The notes: generated by a model not told the origin, from the letters alone. Counted from the first letter of the stretch, positions 32,770 through 45,620 are shown. The stretch: 64,000 bases of DNA from Ahaetulla prasina (GCF_028640845.1 NC_080539.1:105054554-105118553); one strand, 5' to 3'. Numbers and translations: made by a program.

Positions 32770-32940
32770 CCTCTCCTCTTGCCTTCTCTCCCTCAGGCTT
32801 GCCACACAGAAGCCTCTCCTCTCCCTCTTCTATCCCTCAGGCTAGCCCCATTGATCCTCTCCTATCCCCTTCTCTCCCTCAGGCTTACCCCAAGAGGCCT
32901 CTCCTATCTTATCCCCTTCTCTGCCTCAGTCTAACTCCTT
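32770..32940. repeat. 43-bp minisatellite, four units
   Basis: Four tandem units (32770-32812, 32813-32855, 32856-32897, 32898-32940). Each begins cctctcct and contains cttctctccctcaggct or a close variant. Confidence 0.82.
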
Positions 32941-33116
32941 AGCATCAGAGCATTTTCAGATGGGGAGGGGAAATAAAATGTCTAAACTCTCAGCCCACAG
33001 GCCGTATGAGTTATGCGCTGGCCACGCCCACACCCAAGTGGCAGTTGGAACAGAGTTCTTTTCAGGTGGGGAGGCGGAGTAGAATGTCTAACTCCTTAGC
33101 ATCAGAGTGTGTTAAT
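32941..33116. repeat. Duplicated flank around a hAT-like fragment
   Basis: ctccttagcatcagag plus tggggagg...aatgtctaa occurs on both sides (about 32936-32985 and 33060-33110). Between them is a fragment like the TGTCAAACT MITE (cccacaggccgtatgagtta, gcgctggccacgcccac). Confidence 0.5.
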
Positions 33117-33261
33117 AATAATATAAGAAATATTAAAGATCTGACGGTCATTTTGAAAAATCCTTTCTTAGTGAGCACTTAGAAGCCAAGAGGAACATAC
33201 ATGCCAAATTTCAAGTTTGTAGGCTTTACGGTTCTGGAGATGTTGTGATGATACGTGAATA
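33117..33261. other. Unclassified dispersed-repeat-like sequence
   Basis: Phrases such as tgccaaatttcaagtttgta and acggttctggagatgttgtg look like a repeat I have seen in squamate DNA but cannot name. Confidence 0.3.
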
Positions 33262-34075
<814 letters not shown>

Positions 34076-34294
34076 TGCTCTGATTGGCTGGGGTGTGTCC
34101 TGTGTTGGTGGGGGCTTGGTTGTGCTCAGTCTAGTCTGTGCTGCAGGGGGATTTGAGCTGGTGAGCTGCATAGCTGTTGTTTGGCTTTGTGGTCGTGCTA
34201 CATCTTCATAGTGGGTGTCAGTCTGCTGCATGAATGGATTGGAGGGGTTTGAAATGGCTAATGTTGCAGCTGCGGTCTGGCTTCTGGTCCTTGG

Positions 34295-35212
34295 TCATGC
34301 TTCATGATCAGTGTGGGTTTGGGTCTGCTTTCTGGGTGGATGTGCGGTGGTGACATCCTGTGTGGACCTTGTGAGTGTGGGTCTGGTGTCATTCCTCGTG
34401 TTAGGGACTCGTTTGTCAATAACGGCGAGTTTCCAAATGGCTGGTAGGCGGGAGGTGTCATCTCGTTTGTTCATGCTGTGTGGGCGTTTTTCTATCTCAA
34501 TGGCTTCTCTGATTATTCTGTTGTTAAAGTGTTCAGTTTTGGCGATAGTTCTGGTCTTTTTAAAGTCAATATCATGTCCTGTGACTTTAAAGTGTTTGAC
34601 CAGGGAAGAAGTTGGTTCCTCTTTTTTGAATGAGTTCTTGTGTTCTTCAATGCGTGCACTTATTCTTCTGTTGGTTTGTCCAATGTATGTGGTGGGGCAG
34701 GCGGTGCATGGGATTTCATATACTCCTTGATTTTCTAACTCAATTTTGTCTTTGGGGTTTCTTAGGATGGTGGATATTTTTCTGTTTGTGCAGAATGCTG
34801 TCTTGATGTTGTGTTTGTGGAGGATCTTGCTGATTCTGTCTGTGGTGCCTTTTATATATGGGAGGAGGGCTGTGCCGTTTTCTTGTTCTCTGTCTTGGAT
34901 TTTAGTGGGGGGTTCTTTTTGGATTAGCTTGGTAATCTTATTTGTTTGGAATCCATTGGATGTTAGTACGTTAGTGAGAGTGTCTAGTTCGGGTTTTAGG
35001 TGTTGTTCATCAGCTAAGCATTTTGTTCTGGAGATGAGTGTCTTGGCTACGGAGTTGATCTGTGCTGGGTGGTGGTGTGAGAGTGCGTGCAGATAGCGGT
35101 TTGTGTGTGTTTTCTTCTGGTAGATGGTGTGTCCTAGGGAGCCATTGGGTTTTCTGTAGACTAAGACATCCAGGAAGGGAAGTTGGTTATTAACAGAAAA
35201 ACCCCCATCCAA
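34295..35212 (-). pseudogene. Penelope-like RT C-terminus and GIY-YIG endonuclease
   Basis: 305 codons. The N-terminal part is RT thumb-like (NNQLPFLDVLVYRKPNGSLG, then THTNRYLHALSHHHP). The GIY-YIG nuclease follows with GVYEIPCTACPTTYIGQTNR, a RISARIEEHKNSF segment, and HFKVTGHDIDF. It would nick target DNA for priming. The C-terminus is Arg/Thr/Pro-rich. A single TGA at 34295-34297 ends it, but the same frame stays open on the far side down to 34013. There is no RT active site, so the copy is not autonomous. Confidence 0.87.
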
Positions 35213-35334
35213 TCAGAGCACAGCCAAGCTCCCACCCAATCAGTTCAAACCCCCACTAGCAGTTAAAAGGAAGAAACAGCTGCAATCACACATTGCTCCC
35301 AGAAGCACGAAGCTGAAGCCTGAAGATGACGAAT
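35194..35334 (+). repeat. Penelope terminal arm, right (inverted) copy
   Basis: Reads cagaaaaacccccatccaat through ccaagctcccacccaatcag to gaagcctgaagatgacgaat. Nearly identical to the inverse of 33938-34075, with the small difference ccccc against cccc. Confidence 0.88.
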
Positions 35335-35357
35335 GAGACTTCGTCGAAACGTCGCCA
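35320..35357 (+). ncRNA. Hammerhead-ribozyme-like motif in Penelope terminal repeat
   Basis: CTGAAGA (35320-35326) fits the conserved CUGANGA core. It is followed, after one base, by a perfect 6-bp stem GACGAA (35328-35333) / TTCGTC (35340-35345) with loop tgagac, then GAAA (35346-35349) and cgtc. Penelope-like elements are known to carry hammerhead motifs in their terminal repeats. The third stem is weak as I fold it, and the extra base after the core is unusual. Confidence 0.5.
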
Positions 35358-35442
35358 AGACACTTCCAATTTTACACGGGAGAAAACCCGAACAACCAAA
35401 GACCTATATACAAACACCCGTGAAAACCTCAGAAAACAAATA

Positions 35443-35519
<77 letters not shown>

Positions 35520-35521
35520 AT
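35443..35521. repeat. (TATATG)n microsatellite
   Basis: About 13 units directly to the right of the Penelope element. Confidence 0.95.
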
Positions 35522-35563
35522 AGATTCTATTCAAATTCACATTTGTTTAGTTTGTTTTCTGTA

Positions 35564-35954
35564 CAGGTAAACCTCAGCTTACAACCATTTGTTTAGTGAC
35601 AGTTACGATAGCGCTGAAAAAAGTGACTTGTGACAATTTTTCACACTTACGACCGTTGCAGCATCCCCCCCCTCCATAGTCACATGATCAAAATTCAGAT
35701 GCTTGGCAACTGGCATGTATTTATGATGTCCCACTGTCCTAGAGTCATGTGATCAGCTTCTGAGACCTTCTGACAAGCAAAGTCAATGGGGAAGCCAGTT
35801 TCACTTAACAACTGTGTTATTAAGATATACAACTGTAGTGATTCACCTAACAACTGTGGCAAGAAAGGTAAAAAAATAGGACAAAACTCACCAACTGTCT
35901 CGCTTAGCAATGGAAATGTTTGGCTCACTTGGATCGTAAGTTGAGGACTACCTG
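35564..35954. mobile_element. pogo/Tigger-like MITE, AGGTAGTCCTCGACTTA family
   Basis: The left end is caggtaaacctcagcttaca and the right end taagttgaggactacctg. The 5' flank is TA; the 3' flank is AA. The interior has tttcacacttacgacc, gtcacatgatcaaaattc and acttaacaactgtg, shared with 46323-46725 and 59146-59825. Confidence 0.72.
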
Positions 35955-37171
35955 AAATTGAATTGTAATTATATATGAGAGTAGGTCTTTGAAGCTTTGT
36001 CAGGGGTTATCGTTGCAGCGTGCCAAAACCTCTTCCCACTCCCAGTGCTATTTGGAATGGCATCCCTGGTGGACACGGGTCTCATATGAAAAATGTCAAC
36101 ATTACTTCAGCTGACGCCTTTTCTTTTTCTCTCACATGCTCGTCAATCTGTACATTTTGACCGAACAGTGGAATGTGAGAAATGTACGCCATAATAATTG
36201 CTGGTTTGTATGAACACCCATGCCTTGTGTTAGGTTCACTTGAGATGAAATTCCATTGGAAGAGACTTCTGGCTTTTAATCACTCAGCGCTCCAGGCCAA
36301 AGCAAATTCTCATTTCTCCATCCGTATAGTCCCAATCAGAGACATTATAGGTTATGGCGCCTATTTATTTCTTCAGAAAAATGTTTCTGCCCATCTTGAC
36401 CCATCAACTATTGCCCTGTCAATAGATAAACCAACTTTCTCAATAGAGTCTACAGTGCTTGATGTGAATGAATGGATTTTATCCCATTGATGGTTAGTTC
36501 ATCACTGGAATAATACTTGGGATACATAACAACTCAAAACTCCCTGGTATGGAACGTGTGGCTTAGGGTATACTGTAGATACTTGAAGAAAAATATATTT
36601 AAAGTTATGGGAAATTGGATATTACATGGGAATGCACAAGACTTTAATATTGGTTTTAAGTTTAACCATATATTTTAAATTTCACTTCTCCTGATTTCTT
36701 CTGAGTTTACCTAGTCTGATAGGTAGTACTCAATGACTAAAAGATACAAATGATATTGTTATAAAATATCTGTTGAATTCTGCCGAAATTCTTATTGCTA
36801 GGTATTGCAAGTATAACTAGATTAGCAAACAGTGAATCTTAGGACAAAATAAACTTGCTATCACTTCCATTGCCACTGGCATTAAAAGTAGAATGGTTTA
36901 CATGCAAATTCAAAATGCATTTTCATTCGTGTGTGTGTGTGTGTTTATAAATTCATTTTTAAGTCAATATCAGAATAATTTCATAAACATGCTGTGTATT
37001 TCAAAATAGGAAAGTAAAAATCAATACAATAACAGGTTGGAAGGGGTATCATACAAAGAATATCATATGTATTGTTCAACAAAACATGAAGCTAGTCCAC
37101 TGTTCTTTTGCACAAAAGTTTTGATAAGCCCTACTAGCAAGCTATGCTGATCAAAAGGGAAATTTTGAGCC
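35955..37171. other. Non-coding, no recognised element
   Basis: Unique-looking. A short (TG)n lies near 36931-36944. A 102-codon frame at 36182-36490 (+) has no recognisable domain. Confidence 0.45.
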
Positions 37172-37184
37172 AAATTGATGATAC

Positions 37185-37536
37185 GGTAAAGGTTCCCCTC
37201 ACACATATGTGCTAATCATTCCCAACTCTAAGGAGGCTGTGCTCATCTCCATTTCAAAGCCGAAGGGCCAGCGCTGTCCGAAGACGTCTCTGTGGTCATG
37301 TAGCCTGCATGTCTTAACACCAAAGGTGCATGGAACGCTGTTACCTTCCCACCAAAGGTGGTCCCTATTTTTCTACTTGCATTTTTTACATGCTTTCGAA
37401 CTGCTAGGTTGGCAGAAGCTGAGACATGTAACGGGAGCTCACCCCCATTACGCAGCACTAGGAATTCCAACTGCTGAACTGCCAACCTTTCAATCAACAA
37501 GCTCAGCATCTTAGCCACTGAGCCACCGCATCCCCT
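37185..37536 (-). mobile_element. Sauria-type SINE with TSD
   Basis: Same family and orientation as 17534-17887. The inverse tail ggtaaaggttcccctcacac is at the left, and the inverse head agccactgagccacc at the right. The flanks 37172-37184 and 37537-37549 match as aaa(t/c)tgatg(a/g)tac, 11 of 13 positions. Confidence 0.82.
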
Positions 37537-37549
37537 AAACTGATGGTAC

Positions 37550-38121
37550 AGCTACACAAAATGAAGAATTACAGTAGTGTCCTTTGGCACAGTTTCCCCA
37601 GTGATAGTGCGTTTGACCTTGAAAAATGCACCCCATTACAACTCTGCTGCAAATGTCCCATGCAAACCCTGTAGAAGCATGGGTCTGCAGGACTATTATT
37701 TCACAGGGGTATTGCGTGCGGGGGAGTGTCAAAATCTCCAAAAACATAGGTGTGACACTGCAATCAAAGACCTACAACTTTTTGTACAGGAATGGAAATC
37801 CCACCCCAATTGCTTCACCTTCCAGTGAAATTAGGAACATGTTTTGCTTAAACTCAACAAGCATTTCTCCCAAAGACTGGAAGCCCACAGAACCTATGAT
37901 GCTGACTGTGTAACTGTCAGATTTTTGTTAAAAGTGGGTGGGTGGGTGGAGGGCAGAATTGCCTATGCTATTGAGTTTGGCTAAGTCAGGGGTTTTCAGA
38001 CTTTTTTTTAAGGCCATGGATTTAAACAAAGTCCCAGAATCAAGAGGCAAAGCTGTAGTGATAAAAACTGGGCTGCCCTGGAGTGAACTTTAATTCTTTT
38101 GCCCTCAATCTCTCAGATAAC
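37550..38121. other. Non-coding; possible hAT end fragment near 37985
   Basis: caggggttttcagacttttt near 37986 resembles a hAT terminal repeat but has no partner. The remainder is unassigned. Confidence 0.4.
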
Positions 38122-38129
38122 GTCAAGTT

Positions 38130-38290
38130 CAGTAGTGGGTTTCACTTACCTTCGCTGCTGGTTTGTAACTGTGAGCATGTGCGCACTTGCTCGCTTTGCT
38201 TGTACACGGCTCTTGTGCGCATGCACAGAGCATCTGTGATGATGTCCAGGCAGGTGGCTGGAACCTCCTACCAGTAGAAACCCATCACTG
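38130..38290. mobile_element. hAT-like MITE, CAGTGGTGGGTTTC family, perfect TSD
   Basis: 161 bp, with ends cagtagtgggtttcac and agaaacccatcactg. Perfect 8-bp duplication gtcaagtt at 38122-38129 and 38291-38298. Confidence 0.9.
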
Positions 38291-38298
38291 GTCAAGTT

Positions 38299-39050
38299 GT
38301 TTCAGAACACTGAAACACATTTTTAAAGATCCTGACCAAATCTTGACCGTTGCTAGAGACAAAAGACAGAGGCAAGGCTTTTGATTAAGGAGGTAGGAGG
38401 AGCTGAGAGTTGCTTGTATGGTCCTAACAGGTACACCCCATTGAAAATGTTACAAGACCAATTGTTAATATAAAGCCATATCATTCACCGTGGAATATTC
38501 TATACAAATTATTTGCTTTTTCTGGTGCTGATTATGAGTTGAGAGTAAACAATAAAAACCATTGACGAGGTAAATAAAAAAAATAATTTGGATGCAATTC
38601 CTCATGATCATTCTTTGCTTAACACAAACCTGCATATTTCCCATTTCTATTTTTCCTGCGTAAGTCATTCTTGGCATCCCTAACACGCAAATTCAAATTT
38701 GTATTGAGCTGGAATCCCAAATATCCTGCTACTGACAATATATTACTGAGTAATATGAATGGCTTTTATTGTAACCCAGACTAAATGTAAGATGTTTTGA
38801 ATAGAATCAATTTTCTTGAGGAAAGATCTATTGTATTACTTACTTTTATGGAGTTCTGTGGTTCAAATTATTCATATATCAGTGCTGTATTCACACAGCC
38901 TATGCCCAAGCTAGAATTCAAGATCCAATGCTTTGCAGCAATTGGTTTGCAACCTACACTAGTCCAGCAATATCCAGTTAGATCCCTAACATACTAAAAT
39001 TGTATATGTAGGGGCAAGCAAGCTGATTCAGATATGATATTAGTAATATC
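38299..39050. other. Non-coding, no recognised element
   Basis: No domain or repeat recognised. Confidence 0.5.
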
Positions 39051-39053
39051 CAA

Positions 39054-39165
39054 TAATTTATTTATTTATTTATTTATTTTATTTTGTCACAACAATATAT
39101 GTAGGTATCAAACAAAAAGAATATATAGTATATAAACACATATATGAGTAAATATAAGGAGGTAT
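39054..39165 (-). mobile_element. LINE-A extreme 3' end
   Basis: An (ATTT)n run followed by attttgtcacaacaatatat and gaggtataagca, the inverse of the LINE-A tail. Confidence 0.6.
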
Positions 39166-39167
39166 AA

Positions 39168-39170
<3 letters not shown>

Positions 39171-39231
<61 letters not shown>
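39171..39231. repeat. (TA)n microsatellite
   Basis: About 30 TA units within LINE-A 3' UTR-like sequence. Confidence 0.95.
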
Positions 39232-39234
<3 letters not shown>

Positions 39235-40346
39235 AAGAAGAAAGAAAAATATCAGGCATTTAAAGAATTCCTTTTCAATTTGTCCTTGTGATTTATAAAA
39301 AGTTTTCAGTTATAGTGGAAATGAACTAAGTATTCATACTATGAGCAATGAAACTGACTTCCAGTAAACAGGAAATAAATGCATTCTTGTCCTTGTCTCC
39401 ACAATCTCATCGTAATAAGAGCATGAAAGCAATAATGTACAATTCATAATTGATATGTACCCTGAAGCAATATCCTGGAATGCATTCTGTATGCATTCCT
39501 ACAGTCTGAGCTTGTTTCTTTTCCCTGAAGTTCATGTCATCAGTTAAAATACGGTACAAGTAGAGTCTCTGTATTACATGATTTACCAGTATCAACACAC
39601 AAATAAGTTATACACGTAGCCACCCACACACTGTTAGGGCTCCTAACTGTAAGCAGAAGGTCAAAAAGAAATAAAATGCAGACAATATAGATTATTTCAT
39701 TCATGTGAACCCATTTTATGTAAGTATGTAAGATTTTCAAAAAATGGGAAAAATCATCTTGAATTCAGTTACATCCATTAACAGATCTTAGCAGTTTTCT
39801 TGGCATGGTAGGGAAATGGTCTGCCTTTAATTTCTTGTGGGATGTTTGTTTGTTGTTTTTACTTCTCCATCAAGAAATTTGTGGGAAATTTTAATTCAAT
39901 TCAGAAAATAACCTTTAAAAGTATCTTCAAAAAGAGCAAAGTTAAAAACCGAATCCTTTACTTTTTCAGGTGCTGTCAGATATATTCCCCTGTTCCCCCA
40001 AAAGGAGCGATACTGGCTTATTTCAAATAGAATATTTGATTTATTTATTTATTAAATTTATATCCTGCCCATGTCTCTTTGCAAAGTGACATCAACTTTA
40101 ATTAGAGGGCAACAGATCAGACATCCATCATCAACTCAGTTCCGTGAACAAACTCACTAAATTTAAAAAAACACATAGCTCCAGACTATATAATTACAGT
40201 GGTACTTTGGTACTCAACTGCCTTGAAACTCATCAAATTTGGTATTCAATCCATTTTGATATGAAAATTTTTGTCCTGGTATTCATGATTTATTTGGTAA
40301 TCAAGGCACAAGCTAGAACTTATTGGTGTTGAACTGAAATTGATTG

Positions 40347-40349
<3 letters not shown>
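39232..40349. other. Non-coding, no clear element
   Basis: 40035-40090 (ttatttatttattaaattta then atcctgcccatgtc) resembles a short LINE/SINE tail. The rest is unassigned. Confidence 0.45.

Positions 40350-40414
<65 letters not shown>
40350..40414. repeat. (TTTC)n microsatellite
   Basis: About 16 units. Confidence 0.95.
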
Positions 40415-42592
40415 GTACTTATTGATTTATTTTATTGATTTATTTTACTTCATTTTATTTCTAAACTGCCCCATCTCCCTTGCTCTGTTTAACCTCTACA
40501 TTTCTACTGGCTAAATATTAAAGTAAGGCGATTTCAGAAATACTCCATTAATTTTTTGCCACTATTGAGGCAGGCTATATAAATATATCTCCTTTCATTC
40601 ATTTATTATTTCTTGTAAGCCGTGCTTCCTGTGGGTTCTTAATTTCCACTGGTCCCATTATCCTAACCATTGCACATTTGCAGAAAGATTTTACATGTAT
40701 ATTCAGCTACAGGGGGATTTGTGGAAGGATTTTTAGTCAGCATTTTCATGAAAACTGCATGGGTTTTAGCGAATTATCATTGTTAGATACGTTTTTCCTT
40801 AAAAGTTGCGGGATATCTTTTTTTTTTTAAACTAGCACAATATTCTGAAAAATGAAGTTTTGGCAATAAACTTATTCATTTCTTTTTGAATCCAAGTAAG
40901 ATGTGATTGTGAGGGGAATATATTTAAAATCCATTTGCTATGTTATCTAACCTAAACAGTTAACACCTTTTTTTGTAGGTCTAAATTGTCTCCAGATGGT
41001 TTTAATAAGAGCTCTTTTGAAGTGCAAGTTTTTATTCTTTCACTTATCTTGGCTTTTCATTCTGTAAAGAAAGGCTAATTGCTCAGCCTGTTACGATAGA
41101 TCAGCTCCAAAATTCATGAAATCATGTGGTGCAACATCAAATTGTACAGTGTGGGAGAAAGAGAGAAGAAAGGGAAAATGAGTTGCAGTTTCACAACTTG
41201 TGAAATGATGCTCTGCTTAGGCCCTGTGACAGATAAAAGCAGTAAACTCAACTATCTCCAATCTTACTAAAAGAAAGCTTATTTATCTGCTGGATAAAGG
41301 CTAAAAAGACAAATAGATGATGAATGGGAACAAAAATGTAGCCTTCTCCATGAGATGAGAATTAATTGTCTTTGCTTTTGAAAAACTGAAGCTAGGATTT
41401 ATGAATCACAGGGCTGATAATGGATTTGGTTCACTTTTTAAAAATAGATAGTGATTTTTCTATCAACTTTGGTGAGGCAGTGGAAAGAAGACAGGGAAGA
41501 CAAAGAGAAAATTCTTGTTTTCCTTTCATTATAATATCAAATAAATGTAAAGTTTATTTTTAGGCCAAATTCCTCCCAAGATAGTTTTGAAAAAATAATA
41601 TAGCTTCGTATAAGAATTGGAATATTATGCTTTTGATGGACAGAAATCCTCCTGTTGGGTAACAGAGTATGTGACTGTTGCATGTTTGATCCATTTTTGC
41701 AAGCTTCTTCCCTGTTTTTTCTCCCAACTTGTATGTCTTTCCCAGTCCCAGTTTTAACTCTGCCTTCCTTCTGGCATGGTCCAGTTTTGAAGTTTTAAAA
41801 GTATTTCTGAGTGGGTTATAAATTACTGGGCATAATTTTCATCCTAACCAAAATGCATTGCATTTGTTGTCACAATACAATCTCTCTGTCCAAATTCGGA
41901 TTCTCTTCTTTGTGATACTGAATCTGGTAGTATTTTTATTTTCAACATCAACCTACCAGATGCCTCCAGCTGTTTACAAAGAAGGTATACCTGTGATGGC
42001 CTTTTACTGCTGTTTGTTCCTAATATCTAGAATGTGAAGCTACTCTGATATTGAAGAAAATAATTCCATTGAACTTACCAAGCTAACAATTCGTTTATCA
42101 TTAATGTTTGTACTTTCAAAAACATTTCTACCTCACTCGTGTCATAGATCTTATGTGAGATACAAGAAGTATAACAATAGACATTAAAATACAAGCACAC
42201 TTGCAACACTATGAAGTCAGTACTTGCAAACAAGCCAATCTCACTATCCTGATAATTAAGATTAAAAAAAAGCTTATATTGGATAACCAATTCAAAGAGC
42301 TTTATCCAAGCAACAAATAGTCAAGTTTAGCAACAATATCAGGGTATGTTTGAATATTTTCTACAACCCTCTTCCAAAGGCTGTGCTTGGTAGCTAAACA
42401 GATTTGGGTTTCAGTAGTACTAAGTTGAAACATCTCCAGGAAATTACAGAACTGGAGGTTGGATGAAACATGAAAAAAATATCTGGAAAAAGTCAATGAT
42501 AATTTATTTCCATATAGTTGCCAGTTTAGTGTCTCTATGAAATAACTAGGATTCAAGCTTGACTTGATCAAAAAACCCTCAGATTTAGATTT
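40415..42592. other. Long TE-poor intronic stretch
   Basis: Over 2 kb in which I recognise no repeat or exon. It includes GATA-like sites (cagataaaagc, tttatctgctggataaagg) around 41230-41300. It could hold regulatory sequence, but nothing demonstrates that. Confidence 0.4.
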
Positions 42593-42668
42593 AGAGAATA
42601 GAATAGAATAGAATAGAATAGAATAGAATAGAATAGAATTTCTTATTGATCAAGTGTGATTGGACACA
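42593..42668 (-). mobile_element. Snake1-type LINE tail with (GAATA)n
   Basis: Nine to ten GAATA units, then ttcttattgatcaagtgtgattggacaca. Only the last 30 bp or so of the LINE 3' UTR are present. Confidence 0.75.
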
Positions 42669-42829
42669 GGAGAGGCCATTTATGTTAACATTGAGCAGCC
42701 ATCTCTCAACAGAGGGGGAGGGATGAGATACCATCTATCCCCTGTCTACAATGCAGTTCTTTTCAGCAGTTTCCACACTCATTTGCACTGATTCAGCTAA
42801 CCTTGAGGGAAAAAGATAACCCCGCAAGT
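42669..42829. other. Non-coding, no recognised element
   Basis: Short unassigned stretch. Confidence 0.4.
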
Positions 42830-43140
42830 GGCCTCAAGAGCTCTCAGGGAGAGTGCTAACGACCAGATGACTGCAAAGAAATACCACCACCATCACCCCG
42901 ATCCTGACAGAACCTATTCCACCATCCAGTCTCAACTCTCAGCACCTGTCCTATCACCCCCTCCCCTCCCATCACAACTGAGGGAGTTTCTTGGATGAGA
43001 AATGAAATGTTGTGTTTCTTCCTCAAGGGGAGAAAAAAAAAACAGTCCAGTTGCCTTTTGAAAAAGCACCTTTGAGGCAATGATGACCTGGATGCCTGAG
43101 AATCTCCACAGACAAAAACATCAATAACGTTTTTCATTCA
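42830..43140 (+). mobile_element. Possible second Penelope-type terminal sequence
   Basis: gctaacgaccagatgactgc, ttcttggatgagaaatgaaatg and gaaaaagcacctttgaggca plus atgacctggatgcctgagaa resemble a dispersed vertebrate repeat with a GATGAG...GAAACGTC-type core, linked to Penelope-like elements. Here the core is mutated (gaaatgtt). Confidence 0.4.
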
Positions 43141-43364
43141 GAGTGCCACAAATGAGAAGGTTCTCTCATTAGTCTTGCCTCCTGGGATAGACTAGGATAA
43201 ATCACGAAGGAGTCAGGCCATTATTTCTAGCCCTTTCCACCACCACTCCTTGCAAGGAGAGAGATTACAGCATCTCCAATATAAGGCTGCCAATCTCCAT
43301 TGAGCTCATCCAGCAAAGGGAAGCCTTCCATCCGCTTACATAATTGGTTCTGTGGTAAAACTGC

Positions 43365-43640
43365 TGTTACTGTTGGAAATGTCCTTCAAGGGCAATCTGC
43401 TTTCTTGTAAAGTAAGGCCTTTGCTTTGAATCCTGAATTCTAGGATGACTAGAAAAACATGGCCTTCTTCCTTATGAGACCCCTTCAGATATTTGAAGAC
43501 AGTTCTCATCATTCATCTTCTCTTCCTGAAACTTCATGCACCACCTTCCTTCTCTCCTTCCTTGCTCCCCCTCCTCTTGTATGACTAACTATTCAATCCT
43601 CTTGTTATCTTATTCTTCCCTGAAGGTATTCCAAATATTT
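43365..43640 (-). mobile_element. Old CR1 LINE remnant
   Basis: ctaggatgactagaaaaaca, agaccccttcagatatttga and agacagttctcatcattcat follow the order of inverse CR1 C-terminal coding. Heavily diverged. Confidence 0.45.
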
Positions 43641-43814
43641 GTCCAAATTCTTCTTAGTGAGATGAACAGAACAGATAGAATTCAGTCTATTCTTTTAGGT
43701 AACATCTTTCAGAATCGATTTCTTACACTGAACATTTTTTTCTAGAATCGACTGTTTTCTCTAAGTATAGCTTGCAGGCAAAGAGGAGGGGATAAATTGC
43801 AAATAGGTGCAGAC

Positions 43815-44080
43815 CAGTGGTGGGTTTCAATTTTTTTTACTACCGGTTCGGTGGGTGTGGCTTGGTGGGCGTGGCACGGTTTGGTGGGCGTGGCTTGGTG
43901 GGCGTGCCAGGGGAAGGATATTGCAAAATCCCCATTTCCTCCCGATCAGCTGGGATTTGGGAGGCAGAGAATAGATAGGGGTGGAGCCAGTCAGAATTTT
44001 TGCTAGCGGTTTCCAAACTACTCAAAATTTCCACTACCAGTTCTCCAGAACTGGTCAGAACCTGCTGAAACCCACCTCAG
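43815..44080. mobile_element. hAT-like MITE, CAGTGGTGGGTTTC family, perfect TSD
   Basis: Ends cagtggtgggtttcaatttt and ctgaaacccacctcag. Perfect 8-bp duplication gtgcagac at 43807-43814 and 44081-44088. The interior has repeated ttggtgggcgtgg units and ttctccagaactggtcagaa. Confidence 0.92.
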
Positions 44081-44088
44081 GTGCAGAC

Positions 44089-45409
44089 TGCATGGAACAG
44101 TGTGTTGAATCTGAGGGCTTGTTCCTAGGAAATGGCAGGTTGTAGAATTATTTGCCTGTAACTATATTTAAGGTCATCTGGAGTTGGCTGTCTCCAGTAA
44201 ATTTTCTTTCCAGTTTAATTCATATGAAAAATTCCTTATGCTTTGTTTTCTTGCAATACTGCCATTAGAAAATCAGGAAAAGTTCCAAGAAAGGGCTGCA
44301 AACTAGACTCTTTAGGATGATAATGATTTTTCCTATGGGGAATATGAAAAATGCCAGCTAGATCTGGGCTAGCTGCCTATTTTTTAACAGAGCTCTACAG
44401 CTATAAAAATAAGTGGAAGCAATTTTTTTTCTCTCTTTCTCTCTTGTTTCCCCTACTCTCAGTTTGGTTATAGTAAATAGCAATTTGAAGATTTTTTATT
44501 TAAAATTAGCATTTAACTTTTGATGCAAATGTTATTCCCATCATGCTTTACTCCTAAGACTAGTCAACTAAATCACTGAAATTCAATTATTTTTAGTAAA
44601 AATAATGCAAATCCTTAGCATCTTTTTTGGCTGAGTCTTAGTGTGCTTTTATTATCAGGGAAGGCAGATTTCTCTTGGCACTCCATGTGCTATGCAGATG
44701 GAGAAGAAGACATGCTTCTGAGAAACTGATACTTGTGTACAGATTTAGTTTGAATTGTATAAATAAGACGATACTAAGGCCAGACAATTGTTTAACCTAA
44801 ATCCAGTTTAGGCATATGAAACACTGAATGACCTGATTAGTGCTCTTCAAATTCCTAAATGTTACAAAAATAAAAGGGGATAAATAATGAGGACAAGTGG
44901 AGAGCTTTGTACAATGGATTGGGTCAAAAGATCACGAAGGGTTGAATATTCTGGCTCCAAAGCCTAACCATTTTCTTTGGCCTTGAACACTATACATCTT
45001 AGATATAAAAGCACATGCCAAGTTAAAAATATTACTAAGCACTACCTTGGGTGAGGTAAGTAGGAGGCATCATCATTTGCTTTGGCCCCTCAGGCAACAA
45101 AATTTGTGGGGCCTCCCTTTTATCTCTAGCTTAAGGACAAGACTGAAATCACAAGGAAGATTGCTTTGAAACTCCTGAGTGATGATTATGTAAACATGAA
45201 AGGAGTGGAGGAAACCTGACAGAAGGCTAAAAGGGGGGAATTGGGACAAAGGAAACATCCATTCTTCTGCTCTTAGTTCTCATCTGAGGCAGTCATTTTT
45301 TTCTGTTTTTATTTCTTTTATTTTTCCTAAACCTTTTGTTTCTTTGGGTTTGTAATTGCACAAAGATGATGTGGCACCAGGAGAAGTAAAGCAGAAAATC
45401 TATAGAAAT
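44089..45409. other. Non-coding, no recognised element
   Basis: Unique-looking and AT-rich. Confidence 0.45.
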
Positions 45410-45415
45410 AAATAA

Positions 45416-45537
45416 AGGAAGGGAGGGAGGGAGGGAGGAAGGAAGGGAGGAAAGAAGGTTAAAGAAAGACAGAAGGAAAGAAAGAAGGAAAGAAAGAGAG
45501 AGAGAGAGAGAAAGAAAGAGAGAGAGAGAGAGAGAAA

Positions 45538-45592
<55 letters not shown>

Positions 45593-45620
45593 GAAGGAAG
45601 GAAGGAAGGAAGAAAGAAAA
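45416..45620. repeat. Compound (GGAA)n/(GA)n/(GAAA)n tract
   Basis: About 200 bp of pure purine on the plus strand, with three distinct blocks. Confidence 0.95.

Noticed and set aside
34311..35096. Plus-strand hydrophobic frames resembling membrane proteins
   Set aside because: Antisense of the Penelope-like GIY-YIG frame.
37986..38050. Possible hAT element starting caggggttttcagac
   Set aside because: No matching right end or target duplication found; left as a fragment note only.
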